From: Chloroflexota bacterium
GTDB lineage: Bacteria; Chloroflexota; Anaerolineae; DTPP01
Length of the DNA stretch: 6,575 nt
Assembly: GCA_012514615.1 (NCBI GenBank)
Contig: JAAYZY010000402.1
Coordinates: 1-6,575 of the forward strand
Direction of reading: 5' to 3'
Position 1 is the stretch's first letter. Each line of letters begins with the position of its first letter. Shown one piece after another: positions 1 through 5,404 of the stretch. The notes under the pieces are model-generated. The model made no database searches, was not told where the DNA came from, and was given only the letters and a program-made list of their open reading frames with translations. The position numbers and the translations under genes are program-made.

Positions 1-1149
1 GCCCAGACGGAGCAGTACTACCTGCATTCGTTCCTGGAGCAGCAGCCAGACCTCAACTGGCGCAACCCAGAAACCCGCGACGCCTTGCTGGATGTGCTGC
101 GTTTCTGGCTGGACCGCGGGGTGGACGGCTTCCGCCTGGATGTGGTGAACTACTACTTCAAGGATGCCCATTTCCGGGACAACCCCGGGCGGGCGGGGGT
201 CTACGGCTACCTGCGCCAGCGGCACCTCTACGACAAGGACCAGCCGGAGATGCACGACGCCCTGCAGGAGATGCGCCGCCTGCTGGATAGCTACCCAGCG
301 CGCATGGCCGTGGGCGAGGTGGGCAGCGATGACAATGCCGCCGCAGCCGCGGCGTACCTTGGCGCTCAAGGCGACGAGCTGCACCTCACCTTCAACTTCG
401 ACTTCAGCCACAGCCGCTGGAGCGCCCCGGCCTTTCAACGGGCTGTGGAGCGCTGGGAACGGTTGGTGCAGCCGCATGGGTGGCCTTCCCACGTGTTGAG
501 CAACCACGATCTGGTGCGCCATGCCAGCCGCTACGCCGCTGGCTCGTGGACCGACGCCCGCGCCCGCGTGGCCGCTGCTCTGCTGCTCACTCTGCGGGGC
601 ACACCGTTCATATACTACGGCGAAGAGATCGGCATGCGCCAGGTGGAGATCCCCCGATCTGAGGTGCTGGACCCCCCGGGAAAGCGCTTCTGGCCGTTCT
701 TCAGGGGGCGGGATGGCTGCCGCACGCCCATGCAATGGGACGACTCGCCCAACTCCGGCTTTACCGCGGGCAGGCCTTGGCTGCGGGTGGGGCCAGACTT
801 CCGCACCCGCAACGTGGCTGCGCAGACCAACGACCCCAGCTCGCTGCTCACCTTCTACCGGCGGCTCATCTGGCTGCGCAAGGTTACCCCGGCGCTGGTC
901 TACGGGCAGTATCGCTCCCTCATCCAGCGGCCGGGCGCGGCGCTGGCCTACCTTCGGGAGACCAACAACCAGACCGTGCTGGTGCTGCTGAACTTCAGCG
1001 TGCGGCCAGCGATCGTACGGCTGGACGAGCCGCTGCCCACGGACCGCTGGCAGGTGCTCTTGAACACGGCAGGTTGGGCCGATGAGGAGCACTTGGCCGG
1101 GCCGATCACCCTGCCGCCCTACGCTGTGTGTATCTTGGCTGCCGCCTGA
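1..1149 (+). CDS. Alpha-glucosidase, GH13 family (5' end missing)
   Basis: Retaining alpha-glucosidase that releases glucose from the non-reducing end of small alpha-glucosides such as isomaltose, maltose or sucrose; no signal can be judged because the start lies outside the window. The frame is open from base 1 and gives 382 residues, against roughly 530-560 in the family, so about 150-180 N-terminal residues are missing. Seen directly, counting from base 1: the catalytic nucleophile in GFRLDV (D47), the acid/base glutamate in VGEVG (E106), the HD pair in LSNHDLV (H169-D170, third carboxylate), GTPFIYYGEEIGM (200-212) and CRTPMQWD (240-247). A C-terminal beta-sandwich domain fills roughly the last 90 residues. 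The residue after the nucleophile is Val (V48). In this family Val there goes with alpha-1,6 activity and Thr/Ala with alpha-1,4, so an oligo-1,6-glucosidase-like specificity is inferred. The next gene follows after 36 bp on the same strand. Trehalose-6-phosphate hydrolase is a less likely alternative. Confidence 0.93.
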   Translation, partial: AQTEQYYLHSFLEQQPDLNWRNPETRDALLDVLRFWLDRGVDGFRLDVVNYYFKDAHFRDNPGRAGVYGYLRQRHLYDKDQPEMHDALQEMRRLLDSYPARMAVGEVGSDDNAAAAAAYLGAQGDELHLTFNFDFSHSRWSAPAFQRAVERWERLVQPHGWPSHVLSNHDLVRHASRYAAGSWTDARARVAAALLLTLRGTPFIYYGEEIGMRQVEIPRSEVLDPPGKRFWPFFRGRDGCRTPMQWDDSPNSGFTAGRPWLRVGPDFRTRNVAAQTNDPSSLLTFYRRLIWLRKVTPALVYGQYRSLIQRPGAALAYLRETNNQTVLVLLNFSVRPAIVRLDEPLPTDRWQVLLNTAGWADEEHLAGPITLPPYAVCILAAA

Positions 1150-1167
1150 AGGAGCCGCCCCCCAATG

Positions 1168-1176
1168 GGAGGAAGG
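1168..1176 (+). promoter_or_regulatory. Ribosome binding site deciding the start of the transsulfuration gene
   Basis: The purine run GGAGGAAGG ends 9 bases before the ATG at 1186, which favours that start. An in-frame ATG at 1165 also has AAGGAG (1149-1154) 10 bases upstream. It would add seven residues that do not look conserved, so it is the second choice. Confidence 0.6.
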
Positions 1177-1185
1177 AACACCGCC

Positions 1186-2394
1186 ATGACCCAGACCAGC
1201 GATTTCGAGAGCTTCGAGACGCGGGCCGTCCACGCCGGCGAGCGCGGTCCCCGTCCCGACTTCACCCCGGTCTCCACGCCGGTGTACCGCTCGGTGAGCT
1301 ACATCTACGATGAGATGGAAGACCTGGACAGCATCTTCGCCGGCGCCGGCCGGGGCTACGTCTACGGCCGCTACGGCAACCCCACGGTGCGGGCCTTCGA
1401 GCAGGCCGTGGCCGCGCTGGAAGCCATCGACGATGCCGTGGCCTGCTCCACAGGCATGGCCGCCGTCCATCTGGCGCTGCTGACGGCAGGTTGCCGCAGC
1501 GGCAGCCACATCGTGGCTGCCCAGGATGTCTACGGGGCCACCTATGCGCTGCTGGCCCGTCTGCTGACCACCCTGGGCATGACTGTGCGCTTCGTGGATA
1601 TCACCGACCTGGCGGCGGTGCAGGCGGCCTTGAACGAGGCTCGCCCGACGGTCTTGGTTCTGGAGACGATCTCCAACCCGCTGCTCAAGGTGCCCGACGT
1701 GCCGCGGCTCACAGAGATGGCCCACGCCGCAGGGGCCAAGGTGGTGCTGGATAACACCTTCGCCTCGCCCTACCTGATTCAGCCGGCCGCGTTCGGTGTG
1801 GACGTGGTGCTGCACAGCGCCACCAAGTATCTGGGCGGGCATGGCGATGTGCTGGCCGGCGTGCTGGCCTTGCCTGGAGCGCTGGCTGGGGAGGCCCGGG
1901 AGCTGATGAAGCTGCTGGGGCCCAACCTGGAGCCCGACACCGCGTGGCTTGCCCTGCGCGGCCTGAAGACGCTCCCACTGCGCATGGAACGGCACTGCGC
2001 CAACGCCTTGACCGTGGCCCAGGGCCTGAAGGGTCATCGGCGCATCCGGCGCGTCATCTATCCTGGTCTGCCGGAACACCCCCAACACAGCCTGGCCAGC
2101 CGGCTCTTCCGCCGCGGCTGCTACGGCGGCATGGTGGCGTTTGAGATCGCTGGGGCGGACCAGGCGGCGGTCTTTCGCTTCATGGAGGCGCTGCGGGTGG
2201 TGCTGCCGGCCACCAGCCTGGGCGACGTCTACAGCCTGACGCTCTACCCGGCCCACTCGTCGCACCGGGCCCTCACCGACGACGAGCGCTCGGCGGTGGG
2301 CATCGGGCCGGGGTTGGTGCGCCTGTCGGTGGGCGTGGAAGACGCCGGCGAGATCCTGGCCGACCTGGAGCAGGCGTTGGCCGCCGCAGCCTAG
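1186..2394 (+). CDS. PLP-dependent transsulfuration enzyme (cystathionine gamma-synthase/lyase superfamily)
   Basis: Cytosolic, normally tetrameric PLP enzyme of the Cys/Met metabolism family, handling gamma- or beta-substituted amino acids in methionine/cysteine interconversion. The 402 residues match the usual 380-420. Numbered from the ATG at 1186: Y60 and R62 in YGRYGNPT (phosphate contacts from the neighbouring subunit), S88-T-G-M91 (phosphate loop), Y116 in DVYGATY (stacks on PLP), D189 in LDNTF (binds the pyridine nitrogen), K214 in SATKYLGGH (Schiff-base lysine) and R379 in LVRLSVG (substrate carboxylate). The catalytic set is complete. The SLG motif near the C-terminus reads SLGDVYSL, with Tyr349 where cystathionine gamma-synthases and gamma-lyases normally have Glu. 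The reaction is therefore left open: synthase, gamma-lyase, beta-lyase, methionine gamma-lyase or an O-acyl-homoserine sulfhydrylase. It lies 36 bp after the glucosidase and 17 bp before the HAD gene, probably co-transcribed. The family call is very sure; substrate choice is not. Confidence 0.95.
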   Translation: MTQTSDFESFETRAVHAGERGPRPDFTPVSTPVYRSVSYIYDEMEDLDSIFAGAGRGYVYGRYGNPTVRAFEQAVAALEAIDDAVACSTGMAAVHLALLTAGCRSGSHIVAAQDVYGATYALLARLLTTLGMTVRFVDITDLAAVQAALNEARPTVLVLETISNPLLKVPDVPRLTEMAHAAGAKVVLDNTFASPYLIQPAAFGVDVVLHSATKYLGGHGDVLAGVLALPGALAGEARELMKLLGPNLEPDTAWLALRGLKTLPLRMERHCANALTVAQGLKGHRRIRRVIYPGLPEHPQHSLASRLFRRGCYGGMVAFEIAGADQAAVFRFMEALRVVLPATSLGDVYSLTLYPAHSSHRALTDDERSAVGIGPGLVRLSVGVEDAGEILADLEQALAAAA

Positions 2395-2395
2395 C

Positions 2396-2404
2396 GGAGG
2401 AAGG
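2396..2404 (+). promoter_or_regulatory. Ribosome binding site for a GTG start
   Basis: GGAGGAAGG begins 2 bases after the stop of the preceding gene and ends 7 bases before the GTG at 2412. The spacing makes GTG at 2412 the clear start and shows that this gene is translated from its own strong site within the same transcript. Confidence 0.75.
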
Positions 2405-2411
2405 GCAGCCA

Positions 2412-3089
2412 GTGAGAGTTCACTGCTACCGTACGCCGCTGCGCTGGGCGGTGCTGGACCTGGACGGCACGCTGAAGGTCGAGCGCGACCCCTACATGTT
2501 CCTTCACCGCCGCCTGGGCACAGCGGCCGAGGCTGAGGTGTTGCTCCAAGATGGCCTGAGTGGGCGCATCCCCTACCGCCAGTGGCTGGAGCAAGACGTG
2601 GCCCTCTGGCGCGACCAGCCCCTGAGCCGCCTGCGGGCTCTGCTGCAGGAGGACCCCTACCGACCTGGGGCTGCAGCTCTGGTGCGGGAGCTGCGCCGCC
2701 GCAGACTGGAGCTGGCCATCGTCAGCAGCGGGCCCAGCATCCACGCGGAGCTTGTGGCGGAGGAGTTGGGCGTGCCCCGGGTGGTGGCCAACGAGGTGCT
2801 GGTGCGCGACGGCCTGGTAACGGGGGAGGTGGGACGCTGCGTGCCGCTGCATGGCAAAGGGCTGGTGGTGCAGGGCCTCTTGGAGGCATGGGGGGCGGAT
2901 CCGGCGCAGACGCTAGCCCTAGGCGACAGCGAATCCGACATCGCTGTCTTCGGCCTGGTGGGGCTGGCGGTGGCGGTCTGCCCGCAGTCGCCCAAGGTGG
3001 TACAGGCGGCGGACCTATCTTGGGATGGGCAGGGCCTGCAGCCACTGCTGCAGGCCCTGCGGGACTTGGATCCGGCGTTGTTCCCCTAG
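2412..3089 (+). CDS. HAD-superfamily phosphatase, phosphoserine-phosphatase-like (HAD-IB)
   Basis: Predicted soluble Mg-dependent phosphomonoesterase of 225 residues. All four HAD motifs are visible: motif I DLDGT (nucleophile D16, acid/base D18), motif II Ser in VSSGPS (S105), motif III lysine K149 in HGKGL, and motif IV GDSESD (D172 and D176 for Mg). A helical C1-type cap of about 65 residues lies between motifs I and II. The segment from PGAAAL through VVANEV to DGLVTGEV follows the phosphoserine phosphatase pattern closely. However, the motif IV asparagine of that family (GDGAND) is Ser175 here and SGG of motif II is SSG, so phosphoserine is not assured as the substrate. The GTG start has a strong binding site 7 bases upstream. 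It sits 17 bp behind the transsulfuration gene, and a role in serine or cysteine supply is a reasonable but unproven inference. The stop is 3 bp from the stop of the convergent radical SAM gene. Other small phosphorylated metabolites are possible substrates. Confidence 0.9.
   Translation: MRVHCYRTPLRWAVLDLDGTLKVERDPYMFLHRRLGTAAEAEVLLQDGLSGRIPYRQWLEQDVALWRDQPLSRLRALLQEDPYRPGAAALVRELRRRRLELAIVSSGPSIHAELVAEELGVPRVVANEVLVRDGLVTGEVGRCVPLHGKGLVVQGLLEAWGADPAQTLALGDSESDIAVFGLVGLAVAVCPQSPKVVQAADLSWDGQGLQPLLQALRDLDPALFP
3029..3060. repeat. Perfect 13-bp inverted repeat (hairpin) inside the 3' end of the HAD gene
   Basis: The left arm GCAGGGCCTGCAG (3029-3041) and right arm (3048-3060) are exact reverse complements around a 6-base loop, CCACTG. 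It lies 27 bases before the stop of the HAD gene, in codons for a GLQ...LQAL stretch. No T-run follows on either strand, so it is not a classical intrinsic terminator. It could act as a stem-loop that protects or ends transcripts at the convergent junction, where there is no intergenic room for one. Confidence 0.7.
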
Positions 3090-3092
3090 CGC

Positions 3093-4022
3093 CTAGGCGA
3101 AGACGCAGCATTCCCGCGTCTGCAGCACCTGGAGGCCGCGCTGCTCGGCCTCCTGCAGCGCGGTGCGGGCCGGGCTGACAATGCCGTTGACGCCGGCCTG
3201 AACGGCCAGCACGTCCAGCGCGGCGCGGTACGGGCCGTGGGGCCGCATGCAGCCCAGGCCCAGCCTCACCCGGGGCAGCAGGCGGCGCGCTTCGGCCAGC
3301 AAGGCGGCTACCGCCTCCACGGCCGGCGGGGTGGCGCTGGCATACCTCGTCCCCAAGGTGGGGATCAACACCAAGAAGACCGTCTCCTCGGGCGCCAGCT
3401 CAGCCAGCAGCCGCAGAGCCGGCCGTTCGTGACCCAGCTTGCCGCCGCGCAAGCCGATCGTCACATGGGGCACCACACGGAACCGCCGACGGAGCATCTG
3501 GTAGGTGCCCACGTAGTCCGCTACCCGCGCTTCCAGCCCGTAGACCTCGCGGATGGTGTCATCGTCGCCCACCATGTCGAACGAGATCACGTCCACGTAG
3601 GGAGCGATGCGATCCGCTTCCTCTTCGTTGACGAGCCCCACGTGCCAGTTCAGCTTGCGGCCGGGGCGCAGCTCGCGCACCACCGCCAGGGCTTCCCGGG
3701 TCACTGGCACCCGGCCGCTGGGGTCGCAGCCGCCGGAGATGAGGAGGCTGGTGGCCCCCCGCGCCTGCTCCAGCGCGCGCCTCACTGGCACCATGTGGGC
3801 CAGGTAGTGCCCCCCGCAGTGGGCGCAGGCCAAGGCGCAGTGCTCTCCAGTGAGGCTGATGTTGGCCGTATCCAGCGGATAGCTGGCCTGCAGGGTGGGG
3901 GGGAAGTGGGCCTGGCGAACGGCCCAGGCCTGCGCCAGCTGCTGTTCCAGGTCAGCGGGCGCAACTGGCGGTGCGCCGATGGTGGAGGCGACGGCGTCTG
4001 CTTCGTTCAACTGCTCATGCAT
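3093..4022 (-). CDS. Radical SAM protein, biotin-synthase-homologue type (possible LipS1-like lipoyl synthase)
   Basis: Predicted cytosolic [4Fe-4S] radical SAM enzyme of 309 residues. The cluster motif is CX3CX2C (C62, C66, C69), followed by a Gly-rich SAM-binding turn ISGGCDPSG (95-103) and barrel-like strands such as LNWHVGL, VDVISFDMVG and VVPHVTIGLRGG. Four further cysteines stand out: C99, C258 in GLGCMRP, and the C-terminal pair C305-C306, 3 residues from the end. These are candidates for a second iron-sulfur cluster. The C-terminal pattern (CMRP, GxYR, AGVNGIV, then ECC) resembles what I recall of the uncharacterised biotin synthase homologues common in archaea. I recall the two-component lipoyl synthase LipS1/LipS2 as being related to such proteins, so this assignment is an inference from memory. 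The start at 4022 is preferred because AGAAGGGAG lies 11 bases upstream; an in-frame ATG at 4064 would add 14 residues but has no binding site. It converges on the HAD gene. A true biotin synthase is unlikely, as its conserved motifs are not evident. Confidence 0.85.
   Translation of the reverse strand: MHEQLNEADAVASTIGAPPVAPADLEQQLAQAWAVRQAHFPPTLQASYPLDTANISLTGEHCALACAHCGGHYLAHMVPVRRALEQARGATSLLISGGCDPSGRVPVTREALAVVRELRPGRKLNWHVGLVNEEEADRIAPYVDVISFDMVGDDDTIREVYGLEARVADYVGTYQMLRRRFRVVPHVTIGLRGGKLGHERPALRLLAELAPEETVFLVLIPTLGTRYASATPPAVEAVAALLAEARRLLPRVRLGLGCMRPHGPYRAALDVLAVQAGVNGIVSPARTALQEAEQRGLQVLQTRECCVFA
3131..3153. repeat. 7-bp inverted repeat inside the 3' end of the radical SAM gene
   Basis: GGAGGCC (3131-3137) and GGCCTCC (3147-3153) can pair around a 9-base loop, and CTGCAG sites flank the structure at 3120-3125 and 3153-3158. 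It lies about 35-60 bases before the end of the radical SAM reading frame, mirroring the stronger hairpin in the HAD gene on the other side of the junction. The pairing is certain; a function is not. Confidence 0.4.
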
Positions 4023-4033
4023 CTCAAGCGCTG

Positions 4034-4042
4034 CTCCCTTCT
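4034..4042 (-). promoter_or_regulatory. Ribosome binding site for the radical SAM gene
   Basis: On the minus strand AGAAGGGAG ends 11 bases before the ATG at 4022. The ATG at 4064 has nothing comparable upstream, so this site decides the start, although the spacing is on the long side. Confidence 0.5.
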
Positions 4043-4384
4043 GATCCGCGCTTTCCCAGGTCATTCTGTGGGCCGTGGGCTGTTGGGGTCCGCGCCCTGG
4101 CTCGCTGTGGGCCAGCTGAGGCGCGGCCTTGCCGCGTCACAGCGGACGCGGTCCTGTGGCACCGGGCCGCCCAGCGCCGTCTTGGAGTGTTCTCCCACGT
4201 GCCGTGGCTGCCGCTGGCCGGGCCTTCCGCCTGCTCCTGTTCATCCAAGGGCCGCCGCCTCAGAGCGCCCATCAAGACCCGTATCTGGGGCGGAACAGGT
4301 GCATGGCGAAACCATCATCACAGACGAATCGCAGGCAAGCGTGACCTCCCTTGGGAGATGCCTACAACCGCCGGGCTCGGCCGT

Positions 4385-4420
4385 CCGGAACAGGTACCGT
4401 TGCACGAGACGGCGTTCCGG
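4385..4420 (-). terminator. Hairpin just behind the DUF3592 gene, possible transcription end
   Basis: CCGGAAC (4385-4391) and GTTCCGG (4414-4420) are exact reverse complements. Inside them CCGT (4397-4400) pairs with ACGG (4409-4412), giving a two-tier stem. It starts 5 bases past the stop codon of the minus-strand DUF3592 gene, which is where a terminator would be expected. No T-run follows, so classical intrinsic termination is doubtful. Confidence 0.35.
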
Positions 4421-4424
4421 GAGG

Positions 4425-4904
4425 CTACCTGATCAGGTCAAACACCGCCAGCACGACTGCTACTGCGATGACCACAGCGCCGGCCACCAGATACCCTGTG
4501 GCGCCCGATTGTTCGGTGTTGAGGAGCACAGCGTTCTGCGGCTTCCGAGGATCGTAGAAGACCCGAGGTGCTCCGGATGGCATGGCCTGCTCCATGAGCT
4601 GCCGCACCTCTTCTTCTGAAGACTTCATGACAGGCCCGAAGGCCACGCGGTCGGCTTCATATCGCACACCGTCGACCACGTACTGGTACTTGACATCTGG
4701 GGAGTAGTAACTGCTGGTGCTCCTGTCCCTCCCCGTGCCGGTTGTCACAACCTTCTTTCTTATTTCGGCCTTGAGCGCTTGTCCTTCTACACTCTGCCAG
4801 CCAGCACTCGCCTGTACTCGCCGTCGCTGAAGCAGCCCCATAAGCGCAAGAATGAGCCCCAGCAGCGCCAGCAGAGCGCACACTACCGCCATAGCTCCGG
4901 ACAT
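4425..4904 (-). CDS. DUF3592-domain two-pass membrane protein
   Basis: A 159-residue predicted inner-membrane protein of unknown biochemical role. The first membrane segment spans about residues 4-24 and is followed by the basic run RRR (27-29). The middle portion (about 36-130) shows the DUF3592 pattern: a W...V.G start, YYSPDVKYQYVVDGVRYE (66-83), a downstream V-FGP element, and VFYDPRKPQNAVLL (115-128). A second membrane segment covers about 137-155. Both hydrophobic stretches and the YDP.KP..AVL signature are visible, and the length is normal for the family. The ATG at 4904 has a purine-rich binding site (GGGGGAA) about 5-6 bases upstream; an ATG four codons in is an alternative. It has its own promoter, listed separately. 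The basic run after the first segment favours the soluble part facing the cytoplasm, but the topology is inferred. Nothing in the neighbourhood reveals its job. Confidence 0.85.
   Translation of the reverse strand: MSGAMAVVCALLALLGLILALMGLLQRRRVQASAGWQSVEGQALKAEIRKKVVTTGTGRDRSTSSYYSPDVKYQYVVDGVRYEADRVAFGPVMKSSEEEVRQLMEQAMPSGAPRVFYDPRKPQNAVLLNTEQSGATGYLVAGAVVIAVAVVLAVFDLIR
4427..4438. repeat. 12-bp perfect palindrome over the end of the DUF3592 gene
   Basis: ACCTGATCAGGT equals its own reverse complement. It covers the last three codons and the first base of the stop codon of the minus-strand gene. It may be incidental to the coding of Asp-Leu-Ile-Arg, or may add to the structured transcript end with the hairpin at 4385-4420. 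Confidence 0.4.
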
Positions 4905-4945
4905 TGCGCTTCCCCCTTTCGCCCGGTGGGACGTCTATGAGTCGG

Positions 4946-4958
4946 ATGCACGAAGCAT
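4946..4958. promoter_or_regulatory. Dyad at the predicted transcription start, operator-like
   Basis: ATGC-N5-GCAT (4946-4949 and 4955-4958) straddles the predicted start point and runs two bases into the -10 box. In addition CACGAAGC (4949-4956) recurs as its reverse complement GCTTCGTG at 5008-5015, upstream of the -35 box. A repressor binding here would block initiation. No regulator gene is visible, so this rests on symmetry and position only. Confidence 0.3.
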
Positions 4959-4985
4959 TATATCCCACGGCAGATCTGGGTACAA
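4957..4985 (-). promoter_or_regulatory. Sigma-70-type promoter of the DUF3592 gene
   Basis: Read on the minus strand, TTGTAC (4985-4980) is followed by exactly 17 bases and then a perfect TATAAT (4962-4957). Transcription would begin near 4950, leaving a leader of about 45 bases before the ATG at 4904. The -10 box is a full consensus match in otherwise GC-rich DNA; the -35 box matches only in its first three bases. This is the best promoter-like element in the window. Confidence 0.7.
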
Positions 4986-5404
4986 GTTGCGCCTGCTCCC
5001 GTGAGAGGCTTCGTGTGGCATGATTCCATCCCATGACGCGGCGAGGACGCTGCATTTTGGGCGGACCCGGAAGGCGCAGGCCATGGGGCCATAGCCCGCT
5101 GTCGGCGCCCAGCAGGCAGGCGATTGAGGCGCTGCCAGGTCGAAACCTGGCCCTGCAAGCCGGCTGCGTCACGGTAGATGGTCTTCTGGCCGGTCGGCAA
5201 GCGCGCCAAAACCGTCAGCAAAGGCGGCTTGGGCGGGAGCTGGGCGATGCGTGGCCGCAGACCGACGCCAGTCAACGGCCAGGCCGTCTGCTTCGCGCCG
5301 AGCGCGAGGACGGCGAGTTGGGCTTGCAGGCCGTAAGGCAGCAGGGTCCGGCAACGACCACGGCCGAAGGCGTGCCAGCGTTGGGCCTCGGCGAATCTGC
5401 GCAC
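4958..5404 (-). pseudogene. Unrecognised open frame, possible remnant or unknown gene
   Basis: A 148-codon frame beginning with GTG at 5404 (the frame stays open up to 5497) and ending in a TAA that is part of the TATAAT box of the next promoter. I do not recognise the product. In its favour, a rough hand count gives about four fifths G/C at third codon positions, above first and second positions, whereas the overlapping plus-strand frame shows no such gradient. The bias fades in roughly the last 30 codons. Against it: no good ribosome binding site, no family motif, no plausible C-terminus, and a stop inside a promoter. The translation is Arg/Gln/Leu/Pro-rich, with motifs such as RRFAEAQRWHAFGRGRCR. 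The most economical reading is a decayed gene fragment lacking both ends; it may equally be non-coding. Confidence 0.2.

Larger units (their letters stand above)
4023..4424. other. 402-bp gap without a recognisable gene, upstream of the radical SAM gene
   Basis: No protein with family resemblance was found on either strand, and no convincing -35/-10 pair for the minus-strand radical SAM gene. It contains the radical SAM ribosome binding site (4034-4042), a 7-bp hairpin CCGCGTC/GACGCGG (4132-4138 and 4145-4151), the 10-base direct repeat CGGAACAGGT (4291-4300 and 4386-4395), and the hairpin listed separately at 4385-4420. A minus-strand open frame at 4024-4275 is Arg/Gly/Ser-rich and looks like chance. 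Confidence 0.5.

Noticed and set aside
2391..2852. Minus-strand 153-codon frame opposite the HAD gene
   Set aside because: It lies fully antisense to a gene with all four HAD motifs. The His/Gln/Leu-rich product is a typical complement artefact.
4024..4275. Minus-strand 83-codon frame ending next to the radical SAM start
   Set aside because: Its position suggests translational coupling, but the translation is a low-quality Arg/Ala/Gly/Ser mix with no motif and no binding site of its own.
4291..4395. Two copies of CGGAACAGGT 95 bases apart as a possible regulatory repeat
   Set aside because: Only 10 bases long with no third copy and unrelated flanks; the second copy is already explained by the stem at 4385-4420.
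4023..4424. Riboswitch or small RNA ahead of the radical SAM gene
   Set aside because: Only short isolated stems are present; no known riboswitch core, no promoter pair and no T-run were seen.
3237..4619. Long plus-strand open frame of 460 codons
   Set aside because: It is antisense to the radical SAM gene and part of the DUF3592 gene. Its translation is rich in Gly, Gln, Arg and His with no family motif, as expected for a shadow frame in GC-rich DNA.
4657..5172. Minus-strand 171-codon frame across the DUF3592 start and promoter
   Set aside because: It overlaps the 5' part of the DUF3592 gene in another phase and crosses a consensus promoter; no recognisable protein.
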